The position numbers and the translations under genes are program-made. Source: Streptomyces sp. 1331.2 (lineage in GTDB: Bacteria > Actinomycetota > Actinomycetes > Streptomycetales > Streptomycetaceae). From it: DNA of 64,000 nt. Below the pieces are notes generated by a model. It saw nothing but the letters and a program-made list of their open reading frames with translations, did no database searches and was not told where the DNA came from. The stretch is taken from positions 5,697,001 through 5,761,000 of the forward strand of contig NZ_OBMJ01000001.1 in NCBI RefSeq assembly GCF_900199205.1, written 5' to 3'. Shown here in pieces: positions 8,691 to 17,082 of the stretch (within the stretch, counting starts at the first letter, position 1; every line of letters begins with the position of its first letter).

Positions 8691-9341
8691 ATGCGAATCA
8701 CCAAGTTCGGACACGCCTGCGTACGCATCGAGCACGGCGACACCACCGTCGTCGTCGACCCCGGGGCCTTCACCGACCCCGCCGCTCTGACCGGGGCGGA
8801 CGCCGTCCTGATCACCCACGAGCACATGGACCACTTCGAGGAGTCCCGGCTGCGCGCCGCGCTGGAGGCCGACCCGGCGCTGCGGGTGTGGACCAACAGC
8901 GCCGTCGCCGCCCAGCTGGACGGCGTGGCGCAGCGGGTCTCGGCGGTCGGCGAGGGCGACGCCTTCGAGCTCGGCGGGCCCGGCGGGCTGGCGGTGTCGG
9001 TGCACGGCGAGTGGCACGCGGAGATCCACGCGGACATCCCGCTCGTCAAGAACATCGGCTTCCTCTTCGACGGCCGCCTCTTCCACCCCGGCGACGCGTT
9101 CACCGTGCCGCCGCACGCCGTCGACACCCTGCTGCTGCCGCTCGCGGCGCCGTGGAGCAAGGCCGGCGAGGTGGTCGACTACGTCCGGGAGGCGGGCCCG
9201 CGAGTGGCGGTGCCGGTCCACGAGGCGACGCTCAGCCCGATCGGGCACATGGTGGCCACCCGGCTGCTCGGGCCGGACGGGCCGGGCACCGGCGCAGGGC
9301 TGACCGTGCTGGGGGAGGGCGAGAGCCTGGAGGTGGGCTGA
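8691..9341 (+). CDS. MBL-fold metal-dependent hydrolase (UlaG-like)
   Basis: 216 residues. The metal motif THEHMDH occupies residues 42-48, and later ligands fall in HGEWHAEIH, FHPGDAF and PVHEATLSPIG. The short form, starting directly with the beta strand MRITKFGHACVRIEHG, places it in the L-ascorbate-lactonase-like MBL branch rather than with true beta-lactamases. The natural substrate is unknown. No room for a Shine-Dalgarno site exists between the palindrome and the ATG, so the mRNA may be leaderless or nearly so. Expression should follow the divergent MarR protein. Confidence 0.9.
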   Translation: MRITKFGHACVRIEHGDTTVVVDPGAFTDPAALTGADAVLITHEHMDHFEESRLRAALEADPALRVWTNSAVAAQLDGVAQRVSAVGEGDAFELGGPGGLAVSVHGEWHAEIHADIPLVKNIGFLFDGRLFHPGDAFTVPPHAVDTLLLPLAAPWSKAGEVVDYVREAGPRVAVPVHEATLSPIGHMVATRLLGPDGPGTGAGLTVLGEGESLEVG

Positions 9342-9441
9342 CGGGGCCCGGGTGTCGGGGCCCGGGTGCCGGGGGCGGGGCGGGGCGGCGGGGGCGGGGC
9401 CGGGGCTGACGCCCGCGGGGCCGCGCCGGTAGCCTGACGCC

Positions 9442-10050
9442 ATGCTGAAGATCGGACTGACGGGTGGCATCGGCGCGGGCAAGAGCGAGGTGTCCCGGCT
9501 GTTCGCCGCGCACGGCGCGGTGATCGTGGACTCCGACGTGATCGCCCGCGAGGTGGTCGCCCCCGGCACGGCCGGTCTGGCCGCCGTCGTCGCCGAGTTC
9601 GGCCCGCAGGTGCTGCGGGAGGACGGCACGCTGGACCGGCCCGCCCTCGGGGCGATCGTGTTCGCCGACCCGGAGCGGCTGAAGGCGCTGAACGCCATCG
9701 TCCACCCGCTGGTGCGGGACCGTTCCGCCGAACTGGAGGCGGCCGCCGCGCCGGACGCGGTCGTGGTGCACGACGTGCCGCTGCTGGCCGAGAACGGGCT
9801 GGCGCCGCTGTTCGACCTGATCGTGGTGGTCGACGCGGCCGACGAGGTGCGGGTCGACCGGCTGGTACGGCTGCGCGGGATGGCCGAGGAGGAGGCCCGG
9901 GCCCGGATGGCCGCGCAGGCCTCGCGGGCGGACCGGCTGGCGATCGCCGACCTGGTGATCGACAACGGCGGGGAGTTGGCCGAGCTGTCGGCCCGGGTGG
10001 ACGAGGTCTGGGCGGAGCTGGCGGCGCGGGCGGCGCGGGCCTCGGCCTGA
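9442..10050 (+). CDS. coaE: dephospho-CoA kinase
   Basis: 202 residues. The P-loop GGIGAGKS is at residues 8-15, followed by VIVDSDVIAREVV (CoA-binding Asp region) and the LID segment. It catalyses the last step of coenzyme A synthesis, ATP plus dephospho-CoA to CoA. Length matches stand-alone bacterial CoaE; the C-terminal GrpB fusion seen in mycobacteria is absent. The 100 bp upstream are a G-rich direct repeat (GGGGCCCGGGTG copies) with no gene. Confidence 0.95.
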   Translation: MLKIGLTGGIGAGKSEVSRLFAAHGAVIVDSDVIAREVVAPGTAGLAAVVAEFGPQVLREDGTLDRPALGAIVFADPERLKALNAIVHPLVRDRSAELEAAAAPDAVVVHDVPLLAENGLAPLFDLIVVVDAADEVRVDRLVRLRGMAEEEARARMAAQASRADRLAIADLVIDNGGELAELSARVDEVWAELAARAARASA

Positions 10051-10100
10051 GGGGGACTTGGGTCTGACGGGGGGCTTGGCCTGACGCGGGCTCGGGCCTG
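10034..10100 (+). repeat. degenerate repeat running over the coaE stop
   Basis: About four copies of a 15-17 bp unit of the form GGGCTTGGCCTGACG. The first copy contains the coaE stop codon TGA (10048-10050), and each later copy repeats a TGA. Confidence 0.6.
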
Positions 10101-10119
10101 ACCGGACCTGGGGCCGGTC

Positions 10120-10209
10120 CTACGCGGCGCCGCCCAGCGGTAGGCGGGCGTGGACGGCGAAGCCGCCCTCGGGGGTCGGTCCGGCGTACAGGGTGCCGCA
10201 GGAGAGGCA
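10120..10209 (-). pseudogene. C-terminal remnant of a sensor histidine kinase
   Basis: Read on the minus strand the last codons before the TAG at 10120 give GTLYAGPTPEGGFAVHARLP plus a short tail, which is the characteristic last strand of actinobacterial NarL-type histidine kinases. No kinase body lies upstream; that space is taken by the start of the GNAT gene on the other strand. Fewer than 30 recognisable codons remain, so I read it as a relic. Confidence 0.6.
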
Positions 10210-10303
10210 TGGTTCCGCACCGGGGTGTGGCCGGGATGACCTTCGGACCGAGTGGCCGGGAAGGGGCTGTCGGGAGGCCTGGGGTGCGGGGGAGCATGGC
10301 GGG

Positions 10304-10915
10304 ATGGATGATCGTTTCTCGCCCGCGCCGCCGCACCAGGCCGAGCCGCCGCAGCTGCCCGCGCCGCCGCACCTGGCCGAGCCGCCGTACCTGGCCGGGC
10401 GGCCGGCCGTTGAGCGGCTGGCGCAGTACACCCGCGCCGAGCAGGAGGAGGTCCTGGGCCCCGGGGACGACCCGTACGGGGTCGCGTACACCGGGCTGAC
10501 CTTCCTGCCCAAGGAGATCCACTTCGGCATCCGGGCCGCCGGCGGCCGGCTCGTCGCCCACACCGGGCTGCTGCCGCTGCCGCTCACCGCGGGCGGCACC
10601 GACCTGACGGTGATGGGCGTCGGCGGAGTCTGCGTCGCCCCCGACCGGCGCGGCGGCGGCCTCGCGCAGGCCGTGGTCGGGGCCGCTCTCGACCACGCCC
10701 GTGCGCTCGGCCACCGGCACGCGCTGCTGTTCTGCCGTCCGCCGCTGGCCGCGTTCTACCGGGGGCTCGGCTTCCGGGAGGTGGCGGAGGAGGTGACGGT
10801 GGAGCAGCCGCAGGGCCGGCTGGCGGTGATGCCGCTGCGCACCATGTGGACGGCGCTGGCGGCGGGAGCCGGGTGGCCGGAGGGGCCGGTGCGGCTGCGG
10901 TCGCTGCCGATGTGA
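10304..10915 (+). CDS. GNAT-family N-acetyltransferase
   Basis: 203 residues from the ATG at 10304, chosen because GGGGGAG lies about 10 nt upstream; the frame is open further upstream but without coding character. The N-terminus is Pro-rich (PPHQAEPPQLPAPPHLAEPP). The acetyl-CoA site is VCVAPDRRGGGLAQAVV near residues 107-123, followed by LFCRPPLAAFYRGLGF. The acceptor is unknown. Confidence 0.82.
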   Translation: MDDRFSPAPPHQAEPPQLPAPPHLAEPPYLAGRPAVERLAQYTRAEQEEVLGPGDDPYGVAYTGLTFLPKEIHFGIRAAGGRLVAHTGLLPLPLTAGGTDLTVMGVGGVCVAPDRRGGGLAQAVVGAALDHARALGHRHALLFCRPPLAAFYRGLGFREVAEEVTVEQPQGRLAVMPLRTMWTALAAGAGWPEGPVRLRSLPM

Positions 10916-10934
10916 GGGCGGGGCCCGCCCCAGG

Positions 10935-11768
10935 TCAGGCGATCGGCGCGTAGGCGTCCGGGTCGGTGGCGGCGCCGGTGCCGGTGTCGGTGCCGGTGTC
11001 GGTGGGTCCGTACGAGGCCGGTCCGTACGAGGTGGGGTTGACGGTCGGTCCGTTCGCGTCCGCGTGGGCCGTGGCGGCGGTGGCGAAGGCGCGGATCATG
11101 GCGTGCGCCCGGGTGCCGTCGCCGGAGAGCTCGGGCTGGAACAGCGAGGCGAGGAAGAAGGGGTGGTCCTGCTCGGACAGCTCCAGGATCCGTACGTCGC
11201 CCGAGCCGTCCGCGCCGCTGAACCGCAGGCCGTGCGCGCGCAGCCGGTCCAGGTAGGCGGTGTTCAGGCCGTACGCGCAGTGGTAGCGCTCCAGGGTGTG
11301 GGTGGTGCCGAGGACGCGCTCGGCAAGGGTGCCCGGGGTGACCGTGACGGCGCCCTCGTGGCCGACCAGCGAGCAGCTCAGCGGGGCGATCACCTGGTGC
11401 TCCCGGTCGGGGTGCTCCTCGCCGTGGACGGCGTCGGCCAGCCCGCAGACGTTGTGGGCGTACTCCAGCACCGCGTGCTGGAACCCGGCGCAGGTGCCGA
11501 GGAAGGGGATGCGGCCCTCGCGGGCGGTCCGGACGGCGGCGAGGGCGCCCGCCTCGCTGCGGTACGGGCTGCCGGGGAGCAGCCAGACCGCGTCGAAGCC
11601 GTCCAGGGCGCCCGGTGCCCCGGCGTCCCCGGTCGGGATCCAGTAGGCGTCCAGGACGAGCCGGTCGTGCTCGGCGAGGGCGTCGAGCAGCCCGGGGATG
11701 CGGGCGTGCGAGCGGACGGCCGGGGAGCGGTCGCCGACCAGGGCGATCCGCGGGGTCAGGTAGGTCAT
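10935..11768 (-). CDS. class I glutamine amidotransferase-like (CTP-synthase-like) protein
   Basis: 277 residues from the ATG at 11768; a few more residues could be added upstream, but MTYLTPRIALVGD is the natural start. The nucleophile elbow FLGTCAGFQHAVLEY contains the catalytic Cys in a GTCAGFQ context, as in CTP synthase GATase domains, and HPFFLASLFQPEL is the matching His region. It lacks the synthetase domain. The C-terminal 30 residues are low complexity (TDTGTDTGTGAATDPD), encoded by short direct repeats at 10975-11035. The substrate is unknown. It is divergent from the LysR gene at 11839. Confidence 0.8.
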   Translation of the reverse strand: MTYLTPRIALVGDRSPAVRSHARIPGLLDALAEHDRLVLDAYWIPTGDAGAPGALDGFDAVWLLPGSPYRSEAGALAAVRTAREGRIPFLGTCAGFQHAVLEYAHNVCGLADAVHGEEHPDREHQVIAPLSCSLVGHEGAVTVTPGTLAERVLGTTHTLERYHCAYGLNTAYLDRLRAHGLRFSGADGSGDVRILELSEQDHPFFLASLFQPELSGDGTRAHAMIRAFATAATAHADANGPTVNPTSYGPASYGPTDTGTDTGTGAATDPDAYAPIA

Positions 11769-11838
11769 GCGGCTATCCTGACCCCGCACCCGAGATCAGC
11801 GCCAACGATGATTTCTTAAGCCTCGATCAGATCGGTTG

Positions 11839-12747
11839 ATGACCGCCGTGGATCCGCAGCAGCTGCGCACCTTCGTCACCGTCGCCCGCCTCGCCTCCTT
11901 CTCGGACGCGGCGCGGGACCTCGGCTACACCCAGTCCGCCGTCTCGCAGCAGATCGCCGCGCTGGAGGCCGACCTCGGCACCGCCCTGCTGGTGCGCCGC
12001 CCGGTCGGCCCGACCGAGGCCGGGCGGCGGCTGCTGGAGCACGCCGCGCCGCTGCTGGTCCGACTGGAGGCGGCGCGCGCCGACGTCGCGCGCCTGGCCG
12101 GTGCACCGAGTGCCCGGCTGGTGCTCGGCGCCACCCCGCTGGCGGTCGGGGCGACCCTGGGGCGCGTACTCGGCGAAGTGCGCCGGGCGTACCCGAGGAC
12201 GCAACCGGTGGTCCGGGTGCTCGCCCAGGACGTGCTCCCCGCGCAGGTCGCCACCGGCGAGGTCGACCTCGCCCTGGTCGACGGCCTCGCCGCGCCCAGC
12301 GACCCGCTGCCGCTGCCCGAGGTCGGCCCGCTGCGCACCGTCGCGGTGGACGAGCGGCCGATCGCCGTCGCCCTGCCCGTCGGCCACCCGCTGGCCGGCC
12401 GCGCCGGCCTCGCGCTGGCCGACCTCTCCGCCGCCCGCTGGCTGGACGCCCCCGACCTGGCCCCGCCGGTCGCCCGGCTGCGCGCGGCCGCGGGCGTCGA
12501 CGGCTTCCGGCCCGCGACCCGCTACCAGGGCACCGACCTGTACGGGCTGCTCGCCCTGGTCGCCGCCGGGCACGGGCTCACGCTGCTTCCCGAACCGGTG
12601 CTCTCCGCCGTGCCCGGCGTCGCGTGCGCGCCGATCGCCGCGCCCCGGCTGGTGCACCGCACCGAGCTCGTCCACGGGAGCCTGCCGGAGGGGCCGGCGG
12701 CGCTGCTGGCGCGGCTGCTGGAGGGGGCTCGGGCGCTTCCGGCCTGA
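11839..12747 (+). CDS. LysR-family transcriptional regulator
   Basis: 302 residues from the ATG at 11839; a TTG precedes it directly. The N-terminal winged helix reads LASFSDAARDLGYTQSAVSQQ, followed by the linker helix and a type 2 periplasmic-binding-like effector domain. It shares a 70-bp divergent gap with the amidotransferase-like gene at 11768, the usual place for LysR control, so that gene is the likely target. The effector is unknown. Confidence 0.9.
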   Translation: MTAVDPQQLRTFVTVARLASFSDAARDLGYTQSAVSQQIAALEADLGTALLVRRPVGPTEAGRRLLEHAAPLLVRLEAARADVARLAGAPSARLVLGATPLAVGATLGRVLGEVRRAYPRTQPVVRVLAQDVLPAQVATGEVDLALVDGLAAPSDPLPLPEVGPLRTVAVDERPIAVALPVGHPLAGRAGLALADLSAARWLDAPDLAPPVARLRAAAGVDGFRPATRYQGTDLYGLLALVAAGHGLTLLPEPVLSAVPGVACAPIAAPRLVHRTELVHGSLPEGPAALLARLLEGARALPA

Positions 12748-12749
12748 TC

Positions 12750-12843
12750 GGTGGGGGTGCTCGGCGGTGCAGGGCGCTGCTCGGCGGTGCTCGGGGCTGT
12801 TCGGCGGTGCTCGGGGTGCTGGGCCGAGCTCGGCGGCTCGGCG
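12750..12843 (+). repeat. degenerate CTCGGCGGTG repeat
   Basis: Six or so copies of a GCTCGGCGG(TG) core, irregularly spaced, begin right after the LysR stop and fill the gap to the next promoter element. No ORF or stable single hairpin is evident. Confidence 0.6.
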
Positions 12844-12845
12844 AT

Positions 12846-12893
12846 GGGAAATTCGGTTGCGGGGGCCGCCGGGAGCGATGAAACGATCACGCC
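12846..12893 (+). promoter_or_regulatory. shared upstream element GGGAAATTCGGTTGC
   Basis: The 15-mer GGGAAATTCGGTTGC at 12846-12860 is followed by GGGCCGCC and lies 48 nt before the ATG of the GNAT gene. The same 15-mer plus GGGCCGCC occurs at 24849, 47 nt before another ATG. The fixed spacing to an ATG suggests a promoter or operator; the factor is unknown. Confidence 0.5.
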
Positions 12894-13457
12894 ATGAGCA
12901 GCAGCGACATCACCATCAGACGGGTACGGGCCGAGGAGTGGCGTCGAGCCAAGGAGATCCGGCTGGACGCCCTGCTGGACCCGGTCGCGGCGATCGCCTT
13001 CCTGGAGACGCACGAGCAGGCGGCCGCCAGGCCCGACGAGTTCTGGCAGGACCGCACCGCGACGGCCGCGGCGGGCTCCGCCATGGCGCAGTTCGTCGGC
13101 GAGGACGCGGACGGGCGCTGGCTCGGCACGGTCAACGCGCGGGTCGAGCACCCCGGCGGGCCGGGGGCCCTGGAGGGTGACGTCGTCGAGGTCGAGCAGA
13201 CGCACGTCATCGCGGTCTACGTCCGGCCCGAGGCGCGGGGCACCGGGCTGGCGCAGGACCTGCTCCGGGCCGCCCGGGAGTGGTCGTGGTCGCTCACCGA
13301 ACCCCGGATCCGGCGGGTGCGGCTGTTCGTCCACGAGGACAACGTCCGGGCCGAGGCGCTGTACGTCAAGGCCGGCTTCGAGCACTCCGGTGTGGTGCTG
13401 GCCGTGCCGGGCGCCGGGACGGGCCGGGAGGTCGAGCTGGCGGTGTGGCGGGACTGA
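12894..13457 (+). CDS. GNAT-family N-acetyltransferase
   Basis: 187 residues from the ATG at 12894. The acetyl-CoA motif is IAVYVRPEARGTGLAQDLLR, followed by RVRLFVHEDNVRAEALYVKA, typical of full-length GNAT domains. The acceptor is unknown. It lies 48 nt downstream of the GGGAAATTCGGTTGC element. Confidence 0.9.
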   Translation: MSSSDITIRRVRAEEWRRAKEIRLDALLDPVAAIAFLETHEQAAARPDEFWQDRTATAAAGSAMAQFVGEDADGRWLGTVNARVEHPGGPGALEGDVVEVEQTHVIAVYVRPEARGTGLAQDLLRAAREWSWSLTEPRIRRVRLFVHEDNVRAEALYVKAGFEHSGVVLAVPGAGTGREVELAVWRD

Positions 13458-13462
13458 CCGCG

Positions 13463-13494
13463 CAGGGGTCCCGGGGGCCAGAGGCGGGCCCCTG
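13463..13494 (+). terminator. possible terminator hairpin after GNAT gene
   Basis: CAGGGGTCCC (13463-13472) pairs with GGGCCCCTG (13486-13494) with one bulge. No T-tract follows, which is common for streptomycete terminators. Confidence 0.4.
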
Positions 13495-13620
13495 GGCGGC
13501 GGTTGTGAAGACGGGGATCACCAGGCGTTCACGTCCTGGGTCTGACGGTCGTCGCGCGCACGGTGCTGTCATGAGCACAGTCGCCCGGCGAGAGGCCGGG
13601 CCGGCCCAGGAGACTTCCCC

Positions 13621-14178
13621 ATGATGCTCCGTCACCGTCTGACCGTCGTCGCCACGGCGGCCGCCCTCGCCGCCGCCGGGCTCGCCGCCGGCACCGCGCA
13701 CGCGGCCGCCAGAACCTCTGCCACGACCGCGAACTCCCGTACGCTCACGGCGAGTTGTTCGCAGGCGTACCTGCCGCTGCCCGACCCGGACTGCACCCCC
13801 GGTGCGTACAACCCGGACGTCACCCAGGACACCATCGGGCAGACCATCTGCGTCTCCGGCTGGACCGCCACCGTCCGCCCGTCGACCAGCTACACCAACA
13901 AGCTGAAGGTGCAGCAGATCGCGCAGTACGGCTACGCGGACACCAGCACCGCCGACTACGAGGAGGACCACCTCGTCCCGCTGGAGCTCGGCGGCGCCCC
14001 GCGCGACCCGGCCAACCTGTGGCCCGAGCCGCGCTACGGCAACCAGCCGGCGCAGAGCAAGGACTCCGTCGAGACCAAGCTCAAGAACGCGGTGTGCGGC
14101 GGCCGGGTGAGCCTGGACGACGCCCGCAGCGCCATCGCGAGCGACTGGACCACGGCGCTCAGCGTGCTGGGGCTGTGA
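13621..14178 (+). CDS. secreted HNH-nuclease-like protein
   Basis: 185 residues; the start is ATG 13621 or the adjacent ATG 13624. The signal peptide is RHRLTVVATAAALAAAGLAA ending near AHA (residue 25). The mature part has three Cys before the conserved block DYEEDHLVPLELGGAP followed by PANLWPEPR, the HNH-like core found in many secreted actinobacterial proteins, in which DH is the catalytic pair. A role as an extracellular nuclease is inferred from the family. It is convergent with the lipoprotein gene across a strong bidirectional terminator. Confidence 0.8.
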   Translation: MMLRHRLTVVATAAALAAAGLAAGTAHAAARTSATTANSRTLTASCSQAYLPLPDPDCTPGAYNPDVTQDTIGQTICVSGWTATVRPSTSYTNKLKVQQIAQYGYADTSTADYEEDHLVPLELGGAPRDPANLWPEPRYGNQPAQSKDSVETKLKNAVCGGRVSLDDARSAIASDWTTALSVLGL

Positions 14179-14225
14179 CGCTCCCGGGGCTGTGAGGCAG
14201 GCGCTCCGAGAGCGGGCGTGAATGA

Positions 14226-14270
14226 GCCGTCCGGCCCGTCCGGTCCCCTGTGCCGGACGGGCCGGACGGC
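14226..14270. terminator. bidirectional terminator
   Basis: A perfect 18-bp stem (14226-14243 with 14253-14270) with a 9-nt loop lies between the convergent HNH-like gene and the lipoprotein gene. It lacks a T-tract, but the stem is exceptionally strong. Confidence 0.8.
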
Positions 14271-14304
14271 CGTCTGTGGGGTGGTGCGGGCGCCCGTACG
14301 TACG

Positions 14305-14369
14305 GTGCCCGCTGTGGGTCAGTGCCCGCTGTGGGCCAGCGCCCGCCGTAGGGTCAGTGCCCGTCGCAG
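14305..14369 (-). repeat. 17-bp repeat over the lipoprotein 3' end
   Basis: About 3.5 copies of GTGCCCGCTGTGGGTCA (plus-strand sense). The unit contains TCA, the complement of the predicted stop codon at 14354-14356 of the minus-strand lipoprotein reading frame. Confidence 0.7.
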
Positions 14370-15159
14370 CCCGGCAGGGCCTCGCACATCGGCGCCGTCA
14401 TGCCGGTGCCGACGTACTTGTCCTCGGGGCCTTCCAGGCGTCCTTGGGCTGGGCGCCGGCCTTGGTGGTGGCCCAGACGGACAGCTCGCTGACCGTGCCG
14501 CCGTCGGTGACCGCGTACTCGTGCAGGGTGACGGTGGTTCCGTCGGCCTGCGGGACGGTCAGGACGGCGGCGAAGTACGGCGCGTCCTCGGCGCTGTTGA
14601 CCTTGACGGTCGCGCCGGGCGCGGTCTTGGCGCAGCCCTTGAGGGCGTCCGTCAGGCGGCCGTACGTCAGGTTGGTGGTCTGCTTGGTGCCGCTGCTGTG
14701 GGTCGGGTCACCCTCGAACAGCAGGGCCTGCTGGGCCGTCCAGCGGTCGCCGCCGAAGCCGACCGAGGCCTTGGCGGACGCGGTGCCGGCGAACATCCAC
14801 TCGTCGTCCTTGGCGACGGCCGCGTGACACAGCTCCATGCCCTTGAACTGGATCGGGCCGGTGCCCGGCTTGGCGTTGGCCGCCAGCGGAGCGTAGTGGT
14901 AGGCCTCGTCCATCGGGATGCTCTTGGTGTCCATCCAGGCCTTGGCCGGGATGGCCTTGGCAGCCCCGCCGGTGCCGCCCGTGGCGGGTGCGCCGGTGGC
15001 GGTGCCGCCAGGGCTGCCGGCCGGGGCGGCGGTGGCGGAGGGGGCGGGCGCGGCGGTCTTGCCGGCGTCCTGGCCCCCGTCATTGTCCGGTCCGCAGGCG
15101 CTCAGCGCGCCCAGGCAGACGAGGGCTGCGGCGGCGGTGACCATTCGGGTGCTGCGCAA
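14354..15159 (-). CDS. lipoprotein with an apparent 1-nt frameshift near its C-terminus
   Basis: I place the start at TTG 15159, preceded by GAGGAA; it gives a complete lipoprotein signal (MRSTRMVTAAAALVCLGALS then Cys22). After an Ala/Pro/Gly-rich linker comes a 190-residue domain containing GMELCHAAVAKDDEWMF and TVTLHEYAVTDGG. In the frame as written the protein ends at 14398 with a nonsense-like tail. One extra C in the C-run at 14426-14429 would restore APEDKYVGTGMTAPMCEALP and end at TGA 14354, adding two Cys. I therefore annotate to 14354 and flag either a sequencing indel or a real frameshift. Function unknown; probably an exported cell-surface protein. Confidence 0.65.
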
Positions 15160-15786
15160 CTGACGATTCCTCAGGTGTCCGGTGGCGTGGGCGGGGGTCG
15201 GTCGCGCTCCGGGCGCGGGCCGCGGGTGCGCGGTACCGTCCGTCCGTCCTCGCCGCCCGGTCACCGCGTGGTCGCGGGCACTCGGCATGGCTGTTCCTCC
15301 CCCGTTGTCGTGCGGCCGTCCGGCTCCTGGCTGCGCCGCCCTCCTCGGATATGAGGGGTGGTCAGAGCCGGTGCTGCGTCGACGGCGGTCGAAACTTATG
15401 CCACCGGACGGTCGGGAGCAAAGCGGGATTCCGGCGGATGCTCGCGCGGCGGGGCGGGTTGCAGGGGGCTGGTGGGGAACATGTGTGCGGGCACGTCGGG
15501 AGCTATGGGCGGCGTGCGGGGGTTCCGGCGGCGTGCGACCGCGCCTGCGCGCCGTCCGGAGGGGTCAATTCGCTTGGCTGGGGCGCCTGCTACGGGTCCG
15601 TACGGTGCTCCCGGCGGTGCGGGCGGGCGGGGTGCGGGTGGTTGCCGACACCAAGGCTTTCCCCCGGGCGGGCGGGGTGGCGGTACCTCGGCGTGGACAC
15701 GGCGTAGACACGGCGTGGACATGCTAACTGGCGGGGCGGAGTTGCGGGTTGCGGACTGCGGGATGCGGGTTGCGGACGGCGGGGCG
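15160..15786. other. non-coding gap, no gene recognised
   Basis: About 630 bp between the lipoprotein start and the esterase stop. Several open frames exist on both strands, but none has the GC-rich third-position pattern or a domain. A short direct repeat GG(C/A)GTGGACACGGCGTAGACA lies near 15690-15720. The lipoprotein promoter should lie just above 15159. Confidence 0.5.
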
Positions 15787-17046
15787 TTATGCGTGCGTCC
15801 CCGGGACGCCGAGTTGCTGGGCCAGCCAGGGCAGGGCCTGGGCGAAGGTCTCGGCGCCGGTCTGCCAGGTGTGCTTGCCGGAGCCGACGGCGGTGACCGT
15901 ACGGATGCCGTCCTTGCGGGCGGCCGCGTCCAGGGCCTTGGCGGACTCGATCTGGCCGTGCTCCTCGTCGCCCTGGCCGAAGTACCCGGAGACGCCCTGG
16001 TACCGGGGGTGGTGGGCGAGTACGGTCAGCGGGTCGTGGGCCGCCCAGGCCGCTGCGTCGCCGCCGTACAGCTCCTGGACGGTGTGCTCCTTGTCACCGA
16101 TGTACGGGCCCTTGTCGCCGGAGAAGTCCCCGAAGTGGGTGAAGACGCCCGGGTGTTCGACGGTGAGGTCGAAGGCGCAGGTGCCGCCCATCGACCAGCC
16201 GGCCACACCCCATTTGTGCGGGTCGGTGGCGGCGTTGAAGGTCTTCTGGACGAACGGCGGGATGTCCTTGACCAGGTGGGCCTCGGAGTTGCCGTGCGGG
16301 CCGTCCACGCACTCGGTGTCCACCCGGAAGCCGCCGGTGGCGTCCGCGAAGACCAGGATCGGGGCGAAGCCGTTGTGCTTGGCGGCGAACTCGTCGGCCG
16401 TCCGCACCGCATTGCCGGACCGGATCCAGTTGTCCGGTGCCGCGAACTCGCCGCCGATCATCTCCAGCACCGGCAGCTTGGGTCGGCTCTGGCTGCGGAA
16501 CCACGCGGGCGGCAGGTAGACCAGCTCCTGGCGGTGGGCGAAGCCGCTGGCGGTGTCCGGTATGTCGACCTGCACGTTGCGGCCGGTCCTGGTCTTGCCG
16601 TGGATCGAGGCGAGCTCGGCGAGGGTGACCTGCTCCGGCAGCGGCTCCCCGCTGAGCTCGCCGACCGCGTCGCCCAGGGTCGGGTAGTAGCCGGTGGCGA
16701 TGTTCACGCTGTTCGCGGCGGCGAACAGCGCCAGCAGCACGGTCGGCGCCACCAGCACCCGCCGCCACCACCGCGCGCCCCGCCAGCCGAACCCCAGCAC
16801 GCACAACGCCGCGACCGCCACCCCGCCCCACAGCCACACCCCGAACGGGATCGGATCGGTGATCCCGCTCAGCGCCACCACGGCCACTGCCACGACGACC
16901 GTGACCGCCAGCGCCGTCCCCAGCGCGATCGGGCCCCACTTGCGTTGCCAGGCCCGGTCCCGCCGGATCACCGTGCCCAGGAGCAGCGCGAAGGCCGCGG
17001 CCTGGACCGTCCAGGGGAACCAGCCGTCGAGCAGGGAGACGTTCAT
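15787..17046 (-). CDS. membrane-anchored esterase, alpha/beta hydrolase (antigen-85/esterase D-like)
   Basis: 419 residues. The first about 120 residues form four hydrophobic helices (10-25, 40-60, 68-88, 98-115). The C-terminal alpha/beta hydrolase domain has the nucleophile elbow GVAGWSMGG with Ser285 and a late GSGKHTWQTG His (near 395). This membrane domain plus esterase layout is common in actinomycetes and related to mycolyltransferase and feruloyl-esterase folds. The active site would face outside. The substrate is unknown. Confidence 0.85.
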   Translation of the reverse strand: MNVSLLDGWFPWTVQAAAFALLLGTVIRRDRAWQRKWGPIALGTALAVTVVVAVAVVALSGITDPIPFGVWLWGGVAVAALCVLGFGWRGARWWRRVLVAPTVLLALFAAANSVNIATGYYPTLGDAVGELSGEPLPEQVTLAELASIHGKTRTGRNVQVDIPDTASGFAHRQELVYLPPAWFRSQSRPKLPVLEMIGGEFAAPDNWIRSGNAVRTADEFAAKHNGFAPILVFADATGGFRVDTECVDGPHGNSEAHLVKDIPPFVQKTFNAATDPHKWGVAGWSMGGTCAFDLTVEHPGVFTHFGDFSGDKGPYIGDKEHTVQELYGGDAAAWAAHDPLTVLAHHPRYQGVSGYFGQGDEEHGQIESAKALDAAARKDGIRTVTAVGSGKHTWQTGAETFAQALPWLAQQLGVPGTHA

Positions 17047-17082
17047 ACGGCCGGAGGCTAGGCGCGGGAGATGAGAGGGCGA

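Noticed and set aside
10120..10599. 159-codon minus-strand frame containing the histidine-kinase tail
   Set aside because: Only the last 27 or so codons resemble a protein; the rest is antisense to the GNAT gene.
15182..15727. Several overlapping ORFs in the gap 15160-15786
   Set aside because: All are Arg/Gly-rich with no third-position bias, start signal or family.
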